The notes under the pieces: generated by a model
Database searches by the model: none
What the model was told of the DNA's origin: nothing
The model's input: only the letters and a program-made list of their open reading frames with translations
Translations under genes and position numbers: made by a program
Origin: Fragilariopsis cylindrus CCMP1102
Lineage: Eukaryota > Bacillariophyta > Bacillariophyceae > Bacillariales > Bacillariaceae
Direction of reading: 5' to 3'
DNA length: 22,692 nt
Assembly (NCBI GenBank): GCA_900095095.1
Contig: FMBT01000693.1
Span: 1-22,692 of the forward strand
In this document: one piece after another, positions 1-9,964 of the stretch
Numbering within the stretch: position 1 is the first letter of the stretch
Layout: each line of letters starts with the position of its first letter

Positions 1-920
1 TTTATATTATGACAGGACAGCTAAGTTAGAGATGGAGATGGAAGTAACGTTTCTTGGTTAGCGATTAATTGTCGATGGATGTTGTGATGATACTAGTCCG
101 TTAGTTGTGTGAGAGATTGTCAACGTTGCTTGCATGTAATAGCCTACCTGGTAGCCTCGCTGAAGAAAGAAAACAGAATGCAAATACAGCAGATATCAAG
201 ACTCACTCAGACAACTGTGCAACAACCAGGTGTACAAATCAAAATCTTAAAAAAAAGATTCCTTCCTTCTTCTCTACTTCAAAATCTATCTCAAATCTCA
301 TAAACCATCCATCACCTGTTGTAAAATTGCGACCAGCACCTGTTGTAAAATTGCGATGTCATCATCCGATGCGAACTGTTAGCTAACGGATAGATATCAC
401 ATGCATAGCTAATAAGCGAAGGCAAGTGACACTCCGACTAATTACGGTCTGGCCTACGCTGCAATACAAAAAAATAGATGGCTGGTAGTGTGCGTCATAC
501 CGATGACGTACGAAGTACAGTACAGAAATCTAAACAAGATGAAGAAGCAACACGAATGAATTGAATCGATTCGAGTGAGTCGAGTCAAGGATTCAAGAAG
601 TACTTAATTAGACGTTTTATTCGGACGATGACGTCTCATCAGATTTCAAAGAAGAAAAAGAAAGCGTGTGTACTGTACTACGGCAGACACATCAATCGAT
701 GACAGCAAAGCACTTCATCATCATCAGGGACTCTACAGTATTCGACAAAGCAACCGTCATACGATACTTTGAATTGCCGGTACTGTATTGACAATCTATT
801 ACTCTACTAATAGTTATTTTACAAAGATCTATTTCCCTAGAAGAAAGATACTCAAAAATACCGCCGGTCCACACACAGTTAACAATAGAAATCATCAGCA
901 GCATCAGCATCGTAATCATC
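1..920. other. Intergenic/upstream region, no supported gene
   Basis: I see no convincing coding signal here. The open frames present use non-ATG starts and have no protein-like character. A short tandem duplication with the core TGTTGTAAAATTGCGA lies at about 314-355. The palindrome-type heptamer TACTGTA/TACAGTA occurs at about 516-522, 670-676, 734-740 and 781-787, in the presumed promoter/5'UTR side of the gene starting at 921. The last 130 bases before that ATG contain CAT/CAG-rich low-complexity sequence. Confidence 0.5.
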
Positions 921-2234
921 ATGACATCACTTATTTTGTCGTTATTTCTGTTAGTTTGTGGTTCAACTAATACAGGAGTTACCGCATTTCATCAAAATCA
1001 ACTTCACAATTTAAATCATCACCCAAGATTACTGTCTTCGTCGTCTACGTCGAAACTAAAAGCTACTACTCCAAGCAATAATGAAATCTCTCGTCAAAAT
1101 TTCTTTTCAAAGACGGTACAAACCGTTGCAACCGCTGTCACCACCACCGCATCCGTAGCAGCAGTTGTAGGTGTTGCTCAACCAAAATCAGTGAATGCTA
1201 TTGGTCCCGTGAAAATTAATTTATTAAATCCTACCTATACGGCCATCCCTTGTCCCAAAGATCGACCAATCCCTGGTGAAAAAGCCATGAAGGGGATGAG
1301 AGGCTTATGTGTCACCGTCGCTGTCGATTTAGAAGATTTACCCAAAGATCCCTTAGAAAAAGTAGGTGTCTATGGGTATGTGACGGATACCGGGACGGGT
1401 GAATCGGTCTTAGCGAATAATCCCGATGGTGGAACCGATTCAGGACAATTTGCTATGATTGAAAGTATTACTACTACTGATAAAAAATACAATTTGAATT
1501 TATTGCGGCGGTACCATCGGAACAGGTAAGTAAGGTTAGGTGATGAACGGTTGTAAACGTGTAAACGTAAAACTTAATATTGAATTGAATTGTGCACTTT
1601 TGACTTGTTAGTAGAAAATTGCTGTGTCGTTATGTCTATTTTCTAACAATTATATCCGCCATCTTGTCGTTTCCATTTTCTTCTGATGTTAATGTATTTC
1701 ACCGCCGCTTCCGCTTTATATTATTGTATTCTGAACAAACAACTACCTGTACTACAAACTAACTAATTAACACAAAAATAACGACCACGACATAACAAAC
1801 AAACAAAAAATCATAAAATCATAATAATAATTACAACCAGGATTTAAGAGGATATGAAGCAGGGATTGCACCAATTAATTTTAAAAGTTTACGAGTTGTC
1901 AGTTTCCCAGGTGGACAACAATACGGTGCAATTAATCCATGCGAAATGAATGAATTTAGGTAAGTTTTGCGTTGTTTTGCGTAGGCTTGCGTTATATTGT
2001 ATGTTGCACCGAATCGAACAGAAACGTTTATTGTAACAGACAGGACGAATAGCAGTATCTCCTTCACCCTCGTGTCCTTTTTTCCACTTCTTTTCTCTGA
2101 CTCACTCTATACTTCGAATTGCATTCTTCTCTTTTTAATACAGCGATGAATGTGATGTATGGGAAGCTGAAAATGGTCAATACGAAAAGAAAGAATATAT
2201 GATTAAGAGTAACGAACGTACCAAAGGACGATAA
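921..2234 (+). CDS. Thylakoid-lumen protein precursor of unknown function, 3 exons, frame-shifted as assembled
   Basis: Exons read 921-1525, 1841-1959 and 2144-2234, with introns GTAAGT...CCAG and GTAAGT...ACAG. The N-terminus is a hydrophobic signal peptide (MTSLILSLFLLVCG) ending at GVTA|FHQ, which matches the diatom ASAFAP-type plastid signal with Phe at +1. A Ser/Thr/Lys-rich transit region follows, then a second hydrophobic stretch ending VNA|IG, like a lumenal signal cleaved by thylakoid processing peptidase. The mature part has PCPKDRPIPG, LANNPDGGTDSGQFAM and, in exon 2, SLRVVSFPGGQQYGAINPC. The exon 1 frame does not reach exon 2: one base is missing near 1481-1495 (an A6 run and a T3 run), after which FEFIAAVPSEQ runs in phase into exon 2. 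A PsbP-like relative is possible but unproven. Near the stop, another frame reads DDKLYYVIN into a strong GTAAGT donor at 2255, so the real end may be further downstream. Plastid-lumen targeting is fairly sure; the function is unknown. Confidence 0.72.
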
Positions 2235-2798
2235 ATTATATTATGTTATCAACAGTAAGTTAATCAAATCAAAAATCAATTGACGATAAATTTAATAGAA
2301 GAAGGAAAAGGAAAAGAAAGAAAAAGAAAGACGAAGCACACACGCAAATGATATATTATATCAAACACTAAATTGCCATTGCATTACCACACCATACACT
2401 CAAAAAAGACAGAACTGATATTAAGCGATTACGATTCATTATTTTCCTCACCAACATTACATATCTAGATAGCTAGCTAGAAGAAAAAGATCTTCGTATC
2501 TTATATTAATATTTAAAACTGAATATGCAATAGTAAGAGTAAAAATTATATTTCTTTTTATTCTGTTGTTTTTATGGATAATTTTTTCTTCAAAACATCT
2601 TTTTGAGTGTACAGGAGTTAAGGTCAATAACCACCACCAAAAAAGAGCCATTTCCCTGGTCCTGTATGTGTAGTATACATCACATCCTTGACATCCCTTC
2701 AGAGGAATTTTTGACCTATAATTTTCTACACTGTCGAAACAGGAAAACTCACTATTGTTGTAGATCCCTCACTTCAATTTACTTATTTATTAATTCAA
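2235..2798. other. Spacer with possible decayed C-terminal exon of the lumen protein
   Basis: This stretch between the lumen-protein gene and the FAM133-like gene opens with a consensus donor (ACA|GTAAGT, 2255). After a 350-base AT-rich region with purine runs it has a possible acceptor (GTACAG) at about 2614. Between 2615 and 2790 three frames in turn give protein-like text: ELRSITTTKKEPFP, then FPGPVCVVYITSL, then LDIPSEEFLTYNF, then TVETGKLTIVVDPSLQF. No single frame joins them. I read this tentatively as a frame-broken exon belonging to the upstream gene. It could also be chance. Confidence 0.3.
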
Positions 2799-3560
2799 TC
2801 ATTCATCATCAAAGAATTTCGATAATCGATAATGACTACCTTCACTATCATTCCCATCATCTTTGCCTTTTTTACTACTCTTACTATGTTTCTTACTACT
2901 CTTCTTTTTCTTGCTTTTACGTCGTCGTCTTCGTTCTTCATTACTACTATCTTCACTTCTTGAGTCATTATCATCATCATCATCATCGTCGTCATCACTA
3001 GAATGATCTCTTTTACTACTACTCCGACGACGATGATGTTTACTCTTTTTACTCCGTTTGCGTTTTCGATCATGATGACGATCATCATCATCGTCTTCGC
3101 TGTTGTCCTCGCTATCGCTATCACTATCATCACGATCACGATCGCGACGATGCTTCCTACTGCTACGTTTCTTATCTTTTTTACTACTTTTCTTACTACT
3201 CTTTTTTACTTCCTTTCGATCAGCTTTATGATTAGTACCTCTTGCTAATCTATTATCACGATCCTTATCTAATTGGGCACGATATTCTGCCATCTTCTTT
3301 TGATCCACACCCTCTAAATTTAATTTATCATGATTATCTGTCTTATATTGTTCCCATGTTGGTCGATTGGAATCAGCTAATTTTTGTGCTATCGTACGTT
3401 CTGCCTGACCTGTCATCAGACGCATCACTGCCTGCATTTGGGACGATACTGCTGCAGAAGCAGCAGCAGGTGCTGCTGCTGCTGTTGCGGCTGACTTTGA
3501 AGCTGCTGATGGTGCGGCGGATGGGCCTAAAGCCGGTCCGGAAGTTGGTCGCTTACTCAT
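2799..3560 (-). CDS. FAM133-like Lys/Ser/Asp-rich nuclear-type protein
   Basis: This is a single-exon reading frame of 253 aa starting at the ATG on the complement at 3560. Residues 1-45 are Ala/Ser/Pro-rich. Residues 50-110 form the only non-repetitive block (AERTIAQKLADSNRPTWEQY, then a KMAEYRAQLDKDRDNRL helix). The RPTWE motif followed by a charged helix resembles the conserved N-terminal part of eukaryotic FAM133 proteins, which also end in long Lys/Ser tails. Residues 115-240 alternate SKKSSKK, RDRDRDD, poly-Asp and KRSKKSKHHRRR tracts, and the protein ends LSKFFDDE. Such tails suggest a nuclear or RNA-associated, SR-like protein, but no catalytic domain is visible. The acidic and basic runs are encoded by TCATCA/TTC-type triplet repeats, so length polymorphism is likely. 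The family call rests on one short motif plus overall architecture. Confidence 0.7.
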   Translation of the reverse strand: MSKRPTSGPALGPSAAPSAASKSAATAAAAPAAASAAVSSQMQAVMRLMTGQAERTIAQKLADSNRPTWEQYKTDNHDKLNLEGVDQKKMAEYRAQLDKDRDNRLARGTNHKADRKEVKKSSKKSSKKDKKRSSRKHRRDRDRDDSDSDSEDNSEDDDDDRHHDRKRKRSKKSKHHRRRSSSKRDHSSDDDDDDDDDNDSRSEDSSNEERRRRRKSKKKKSSKKHSKSSKKGKDDGNDSEGSHYRLSKFFDDE

Positions 3561-3756
3561 GATTATTAGTTATAAAAAGAAAGACTGTGTGGTTACTGTC
3601 TATCTTTATGTCAGTATATATGTCAGTATATAGGCGACGATGATGATTCTTAAAATGAATGAAAAAAAATCCACGGTCGCACTTCTTCGACTGTTTGATT
3701 GTTTGATTGTTTGATTTGTTTGTTCACGGTTTAGTTTCGCCAACGATTAACTTAGA

Positions 3757-4080
3757 TTAGTACAGTAGATTTTCAAATTGTTGTGTACGAGTTTTATTGT
3801 TCAATTTTCCTGCTGGATCGGCTCGAATGTGTTTTTCTTGTCTTCTGTTCACACTGCTTCCGTTTTGATTACTACTCGCTTGACTTCTCTTCGGGATACG
3901 TGATAAGTGTGCGTACTAAGTTATACTTGCCATCCAGATTACCGGTATGATCTGTTACTTGTCCTTCGAGATGATTGATTGCTTGTGTTGTCGTGAAAAA
4001 TCCTGTATCTTGACTGTGTCTGCTTTTTGCTGTGGTGTGAGACGACGTGATTGTTGATTTCAGCATCGATATTTGCTCAT
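3757..4080 (-). pseudogene. Possible small gene, coding signal hops frames
   Basis: From an ATG at 4080 the complement frame gives MSKYRC, a stop, then RRLTPQQKADTVKIQDF. At the T5 run (plus-strand A5 at 3996-4000) the protein-like text moves to another frame, 4066-3872, reading TTTQAINHLEGQVTDHTG, DGKYNLVRTLITYPEEK. Around 3880-3895 it returns to the first frame with NRRQEKHIRADPAGKLNN, TRTQQFENLLY and a stop at 3757. The total span is about 108 codons. A 43-base intron is the only splice alternative I could find, which is far shorter than the others in this window. I do not recognise the family. As assembled it has a nonsense codon near its start and two compensating shifts, so it is either a decaying gene, a miscalled consensus, or only the 64-codon central frame is real. 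Confidence 0.33.
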
Positions 4081-4925
4081 CACGGGATTCAAAGTTTCAT
4101 TCTCAGGGCCATCCTTCCGTTTCGACGACCGCGCGAAAATAAAAATTGTTCAAAATTTTCGATTTTCGATTTTTCGTTCCTTCCTTGATGCCGAGATCGA
4201 ATACAGTATGCATTGCGAATCAATTATGCTCGACGTAAAAGCATCATCGTTGAAGATAGTACTCTTCGTCCTACTGGTAATAACAATCAACGGTCACCAC
4301 TGCCTCTTTCAATGTGGCCTACAGTTTGGTACGTGCATGCGAACGTTCCTACCAAATCTACGATCTTGAGGGAGGAATAAATGGTTGTTCGAAAGAAGAT
4401 ATCGACACATTTTAAAGCAAAAATAAGAATGTTGATGGTGTTTATTATCTATTCCGTAATAGACTGGTCCGTCTTCACGACTGTAGTTTGAATGGTCGTG
4501 GTTCTAGTGACAATTAGTGATAGAGAGGACAATATTGAACGCAACGCAACGACCGACAAATAATAATACGCGGTGGCGGTGGCGGTAATAGTGGAGGCGA
4601 TTACAGTGTTAATGTAACGTTGAATGTTATCGTTGCTACTACTACTACTACTACTACTACTCTTCTCCGGCTACGGCCCACTTAATAATGTATGCATCGA
4701 ACCAAATTCGTTTAGATTCTCAATACAATAGGGAATGTAACGGAGGAAGATAATTCTGATAGTAATATATCATGAAGGCGTACATAAGTTTTAGTTTGAT
4801 TTCGTAAAGAGTATTTATTGAATTGAAAATCATGAGCTATATCCAGCTGCCTAGTAGCACGTATAATGCATGCTTAATATAGCAGCACCATTTGTGTAAT
4901 ACTATAAAATCTTTTTTGTTGCAAT
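4081..4925. other. Intergenic, no supported gene; ACT triplet repeat
   Basis: I see no coherent coding signal on either strand. An (ACT)n microsatellite of about eight units lies at roughly 4636-4661, preceded by a short GGTGGC-rich stretch near 4572-4600. A TACAGTA heptamer lies at 4202-4208. The region upstream of 4080 would hold the promoter of the small minus-strand gene, and the part just before 4926 is 3' flank of METE. Confidence 0.5.
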
Positions 4926-7618
4926 TTAGGCGGATGCTTGGATTTCCAAACGCATTTCCTTTGTAACCTCAACCATAACTCGAAGCGCTTCAATCGTCTC
5001 TGGCCAACCACGAGTCTTCAAACCGCAATCAGGGTTGCTATATGTTGCATAGAAGAGAGTACAAGAATAGGATAAAGGAGATTGAAATAATAAGCAAGAC
5101 GAAAACGGGACTGCTCGCTCTTTGTAGCGAAAAGGAAAACTTGACGAAAAATATGCGTTCGCGTTACTTACATGGTGAGCTGGCTCACTTCCATGTTCTC
5201 GAGGAAACTTTCCATCTTGCCTCTGATGAATTCAGGTGTCGGGACAACAGGCGAATGAATATCGTATGTACCGGGACCGAGGCCCTTCTTGTAACCAATC
5301 GCCTTGAATTGGCGAAGAGTTTCATCGTCGCTTCGGGCGTTTTCGATGGAATTGACGTCAGCGTCCATTTCATCAAGAGCTTCCATACAGTCCCCAAACT
5401 CGCAGTAGCACATGTGGGTGTGGATGGATGTTTCGCTCTTAGCTGCAGCCGTCGCGAGACGGAAGGCATCAACTGCCCACCTGAGGTATTCGTCCTTTCG
5501 TGCAGAACGCATAGGCATACCCTCGCGAAGAGCAGGCTCGTCGACCTGAATCACACGGCATCCAGCCTCCTCGAGGTACGCAATTTCCTTTCGAAGCGCT
5601 AATCCAATCTGGAATGTTTGCTCCTTACGCGAAATATCGGCACGTGGAAAGGACCAATTCAAAATGGTGATTGGTCCCGTAAGCATACCCTTGACAGGTT
5701 TCTTAGTAAGACTTTGAGCGACCTTGAATTCGCGAGTGGTCATGGCATGGTCCAATGACACATCAGCCCAGATGATTGGAGGTCGGACACAACGACTTCC
5801 GAAAGACTGCACCCAACCGTTGCCGGAAAAGAGCATACCATTCCTGCGATAAAATGAAAGTGGAAAGTGAGGGCAAGGGGTGTATTTAGAAACGATTCGA
5901 ACAATAGCGGCAATTAAGACAAAATAGTTTTGTTCTGTTTTTCTTATGGGTCAACTTACATCTGTTGAGCAAAGAATTCAACCATATCAGTACGTTCCGG
6001 TTCACCGTGAACCAAAATGTCTAGTCCGAGACCTTCTTGAATACCAATCATAAAGGTAATCTCTTTATCGATGGCAGCTTCGTACTCCTCCTTGGACATA
6101 GTTCCTTTCTTCAACTGCTGTCGAAGACGACGGATTCCTGCGGTCTGCGGGAATGATCCAATGGATGTGGTCGGTAAGATTGGAAGTTCAGGCATCTGCT
6201 TGGGTCGACGGACTTCGAAAGTCTCTCCACGAGTGAAATCTTTTTCGGTGAGTCCTGCAACTGCTTTTCCTACCTCCTCGTTTCGAGTTCCAGAAGATTT
6301 GTAGACGGACCAAGCTTCGTTGGTGTCCGCGACGAATTTTTTGTCAGAAGTTGCGAGTGCGTGTAGTTCGTCAATTTTTTGTTGTTGAAAAGACAACACC
6401 TTCGATGCTTGGTGTTTGAGAAGGTTGTTATCTTCTCCGTTTTGCAAATCCCATGGAACAAATTGGAGCGATGCACATGGCTGGATGCAAAGACGATCTT
6501 TGGATACACCGAGTGATTGGAGTTCCTCAATTAATGGAAGGATTTTTGAAGGATCTACCTTCCATGGACTGCGCGCGTCGATGATTCCGGCACCAAGAGT
6601 TTTTTCCTTGGGGAAACCGTTGGATTTGAGAAGAGCGAGATTGTCACCGCGGGTGAAATCCAAGGAGACCTTGTTGATCTCGGATTGTTCCATCAACCAG
6701 GTCCAGTTGTCAGCTCCAACGTCTTCAAAGTATGTCACCATATCGATGCGAGTCGTGGACTTTTTGTTGGCGAGAATTGATGGGTAGGCTTGTTTGTAAA
6801 GGGGTAGCAATTTCGAAGATTCGTCAAAGACAAGAGCCGGTTCATGGATCTGAATTTCCTTCACTCCCATATCTGAGAGATCTTGGATCAGCTTTTGGTA
6901 GATAGGGATAAGCTCGGCAAGCAACGCAAAGCGTTGTACATCGATAGATCCTTCGGTTTGAGCGAATGTAGAATGTCGGATGATGGTCACAGGTCCGTAA
7001 ATAACGGCCCGCGCCTTGTCGGCACCGACAAACTGCAAACCACGTTTGACATTAGCGAGGTAGTCGGTGAGGTTGGCGGGAGATCGCTTCGTGTCGACTT
7101 CCGAAGGAAGGTAATGGTAGTTGGTTGTGAACCACTTCTTCAAACCCAAAGCGGTTGCTCCATCCACACCCCTGGCCATGGCGAACATACGATCGATGCC
7201 GGCATCGAGATGGGCGAAACGCTTTGGGACTGTACAACGAGATATAGTGGAAAAAGAAAAAGCGATTAGATACGAAAAGTAGGCATACGGTAGATAGGAT
7301 GAACAATAGTGGAATGACGGCGAGATTCAACACATCCGAACACTATATAGCTCTGCACATCGCAAAAAAGAACCTACCAATCCCAAGCCATTCAGCCCAC
7401 GAGAGTACTCCATCGTAGTAGAAATGTTCTCCGACAGGGATCGAATCGATCTTGTCATCCGCCAATTGGAGGCTCCATCCGAGTTCTTCCACTGCTTGCG
7501 CCTTGGCAATAAATTCGTCCTTTCCGATCTTGCCCTTCCAGTACTTTTCCATTGCGAACTTGAGTTCGCGGTTGGGTCCCATGCGGGAAAGCCCGAGAGT
7601 AGCGGTTTGGAATTTCAT
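4926..7618 (-). CDS. METE: Cobalamin-independent methionine synthase (5-methyltetrahydropteroyltriglutamate-homocysteine methyltransferase)
   Basis: Catalyses the last step of methionine synthesis, transferring the methyl of 5-methyl-tetrahydrofolate polyglutamate to homocysteine without vitamin B12. There are four exons on the complement: 7618-7378, 7229-5960, 5843-5172 and 5037-4926. All introns are GT-AG (148, 116 and 134 bases) and the phases close perfectly to 764 aa, the usual length for the family. The N-terminal half has the duplicated barrel ([22 protein letters not shown]); the linker runs into [11 protein letters not shown]. The catalytic half has [26 protein letters not shown] and [12 protein letters not shown]. 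The zinc ligands are visible as His647 and Cys649 (THMCYC), Glu671 (SIE) and Cys732 (NPDCGLKTR), each six residues beyond the E. coli positions. No targeting leader precedes the start, so it is probably cytosolic. In diatoms METE is characteristically repressed by cobalamin. It is transcribed divergently from the crotonase gene, across a spacer with repeated ACGTTCTTC motifs. Codons are G/C-ending, unlike most neighbours. Confidence 0.98.
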
Positions 7619-8848
7619 CTTGAAAAATTAAACTGGAGGGTTTTTCGAATTCGCTGAATTGGATTTTGTGTGCTTAAACTATCGTATAGTACCAGACCAA
7701 TCCATCTCTCAAATGTGGAACCGATTTTCTACACGTCAACCTTTCCTCGTGTTACTTTCGGTTCTCCAGCAGCGGATAGAGCGATCGTATAATACACTGT
7801 ATCACATAGTATTCCTTGCCTCCCGACGTATCACGTTCTTCGCGAGTGTATGTATTGTCCATAGTGTTAGAGTGCTCAATCGGAGTATGCAGTACACGAT
7901 CGACGGCACTTAATGTAGAACGTTTTATAGAATGAATGATATCGAAGATTCGATCAGATTCATTGGAAGCACGTTCTTCGTGCAATACTGCATATCTATA
8001 GATCGCTAGTACAGTACTGTACATGGTAAGTGGCGTGGCGTGCCGCATCGCAGTAGTAGTCTATCGTACCGGAGGATTGCAATATAGCACATGTTGGCAT
8101 CAAAATCGCCAATCATTCTCAACTTCTCTCCCGTGCCTTTTATTATTTTTAAGATAAGATGGAATGCTGTTCCAACCCAACGATCGATGAACGTTCTTCG
8201 ACATGATGACAGAATAAAATGATGATTTGTGCCATAGAGGTACACAGTACTACCAGTACGTACAACTGTTTTGATATTCGTCACCAATCCCGTGCCTTTT
8301 ATTTTATTTTAAAGAAAATGGAATGCTGTCCCAACCCACCGATCGATGAACGTTCTTCGACATGATGACAAAATAAAATGATACAACAGTTTTGATATTT
8401 GAAATTAAAATCAAGTCGCAGACTTTATACCAATTTAAGCGAAGGACGTTCTTCAGATGAAGCTTTTCGCCGCGCCATGTCAGAATCACGTTCTTCAGAT
8501 TTAAAAAAACTAGTTTAAAAATGACTTTCCTAGAGAGCCTTTCTCAAATAATTAAATCTTGAGTCGAGGGAGTCGATACAAGTACTGTACTGTGAGCAGA
8601 GTAATGAATGTTTGGGGTACTTTTGGGGGAATTCTTCTAAAGCGCGCTACCGTTATGAAATAGATCTTTCGTGCTTTGACACGCACTGTAATAATAATTC
8701 TCTTCACAAACAAATAAAACAAAGATCTCAAAACAAACAACGGCCACAAAATATACAAAATACATACTACCCCTCTGATCGTGTATTTGCATTACGAATA
8801 CCTTGTTGTAATTATTACAAATCAATTAGAAAAGAAAGTTGATAGTAG
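7619..8848. promoter_or_regulatory. Divergent METE/crotonase intergenic region with six ACGTTCTTC motifs
   Basis: This 1.23 kb spacer separates the start codons of METE (minus) and the crotonase gene (plus), so it must carry both promoters. ACGTTCTTC occurs in the same orientation at 7833-7841, 7971-7979, 8191-8199, 8350-8358, 8446-8454 and 8488-8496. I did not see this nonamer elsewhere in the window; only TCGTTCTTC variants occur, inside coding regions. The third and fourth copies sit in a local duplication (8129-8278 and 8289-8399); the others have unrelated flanks. TACAGTACTGTA, a perfect palindrome, lies at 8010-8021 and TACTGTA at 8583-8589. I found no gene inside it. The regulatory role is inferred. 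Confidence 0.5.
8129..8399. repeat. Imperfect direct duplication in METE upstream region
   Basis: Copy one (about 8129-8278) and copy two (about 8289-8399) share CCCGTGCCTTTTATT, GGAATGCTGT, GATCGATGAACGTTCTTCGA and CATGATGACA...AATAAAATGAT, and end in CAGTTTTGATATT or CTGTTTTGATATT. Copy one carries an extra 40 or so bases before its last block. Each copy holds one ACGTTCTTC element. Confidence 0.85.
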
Positions 8849-9964
8849 TTGCACAAGATGCCTCCTACTTGCTTATCAGTAGCACTGCGTGTTGCAGTAT
8901 CCGCCCGATCTTCTCATGTAATAGTGACGAATAATCGTGGAATATTATTACGACAACGATCGTTTATTACAACCCGTCTTGTTCGAAATAAAAACAAAGC
9001 CACTATGTCAACGTCAACGTCAACGTCAACGTCAACAACACCGTTAGTATCATGGTCAGTCGATGAAAGTAAAAAAATAGGAACAATTACACTAAATTCA
9101 CCTAAGACATTAAATGCATTAACAATAGAAATGGGTAAAGAATTTGAAACATTAATAACAAAGCTGCAAGATGACTTGACTTCAACATCAGACGATGATA
9201 ATAATCCGAATAAAGATATATCAGCAATTGTACTATGTGGATCAGGTGATAAAGCATTTTCTTCTGGTGGTGATATGCAATGGTTACGTGGATTAAAAAA
9301 TAATTCTGTACATGCTAATGTTGATATAATGATGAATTTTTATAATTCATTTCTTTGTATAAGAACTAAAAATTTACCGGTACCAATCATTGCAGCAATA
9401 CAAGGTCCAGCAATGGGTGCCGGAGCATGTTTAGCATTAGCATGTGATTTACGTATCGCATCTGATACTGATACTGATGCTGATACTGATACTGATACTG
9501 ATGCTGATGCTGATGCTGATAGTAGTACACGCACACGTACACGTACACGGCCAGTATTAGGTTTCCCATTTACAAAATTAGGTATACCAAGTGGAATGGG
9601 TTCAATTCATTTATTACAAAATGTTAATAAATTAAGTCAATCACAGGTATCAGAAATTTTATTGTTAGGTAAATCATTATCAGGTGAGGAAGCATATAAA
9701 TTAGGATTAATTAATAAATTAGTACCCCACACACAGAATGTAAAAGATGAAGCATATAATATGGCGCTGGATATTTCAACAAATCATCATCCTGTTGCAA
9801 TACGATCAATGATACGTAGTATACGACTAAATGTTGATGAAAATAAATTAATTGATTCATTATATAAAGATGCACATGCACAAGCAATGTGTTATGCAAG
9901 GAATGATTGGGGTGAAGGTCTACATAAAGCACCTCCTCATTTTGATAATTATCATTCGAAGTAA
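8849..9964 (+). CDS. Crotonase (enoyl-CoA hydratase/isomerase) family protein, probably mitochondrial
   Basis: This is a single-exon frame of 371 aa. Residues 1-52 are rich in Arg, Ser and Thr with few acids, as expected of a mitochondrial presequence. An inner Met at 53 begins an (ST)n tract encoded by a TCAACG hexamer repeat. The crotonase fold runs from about 66 to 355: TLNSPKTLNAL (81-91), the CoA/oxyanion loop AFSSGGDMQWL (136-146), the second oxyanion turn GPAMGAGACLALACDLRIAS (186-205), and GFPFTKLGIPSGMG (238-251). The glutamates that do acid-base chemistry in rat enoyl-CoA hydratase (Glu144, Glu164) align with Leu195 and Phe241. Simple hydratase activity is therefore doubtful; isomerase, another acyl-CoA reaction or a non-catalytic role are possible. 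A microsatellite-encoded insert (about 206-234; Asp-Thr/Asp-Ala then Thr-Arg repeats) interrupts the loop after CDLRIAS. Codons are strongly A/T-ending. Gene start at 8849 or the Met at codon 4 are both possible. Confidence 0.9.
   Translation: MHKMPPTCLSVALRVAVSARSSHVIVTNNRGILLRQRSFITTRLVRNKNKATMSTSTSTSTSTTPLVSWSVDESKKIGTITLNSPKTLNALTIEMGKEFETLITKLQDDLTSTSDDDNNPNKDISAIVLCGSGDKAFSSGGDMQWLRGLKNNSVHANVDIMMNFYNSFLCIRTKNLPVPIIAAIQGPAMGAGACLALACDLRIASDTDTDADTDTDTDADADADSSTRTRTRTRPVLGFPFTKLGIPSGMGSIHLLQNVNKLSQSQVSEILLLGKSLSGEEAYKLGLINKLVPHTQNVKDEAYNMALDISTNHHPVAIRSMIRSIRLNVDENKLIDSLYKDAHAQAMCYARNDWGEGLHKAPPHFDNYHSK
9465..9550 (+). repeat. In-frame coding microsatellite within the crotonase gene
   Basis: Imperfect GATACT/GATGCT hexamers followed by CACACG/CACGTA units encode alternating Asp-Thr, Asp-Ala and then Thr-Arg. 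It preserves the reading frame and is likely to vary in length between alleles. Confidence 0.85.

Noticed and set aside
105-386. Open frames of 64-93 codons near the window start
   Set aside because: No convincing ATG context, no protein-like composition, and they run through a short tandem duplication.
3003-3562. Plus-strand and other-frame open frames over the FAM133-like gene
   Set aside because: They are antisense products of triplet repeats in a clearly better minus-strand gene.
5042-5602. 186-codon plus-strand frame over METE exon 3
   Set aside because: It is antisense to strongly conserved METE sequence and has no features of its own.
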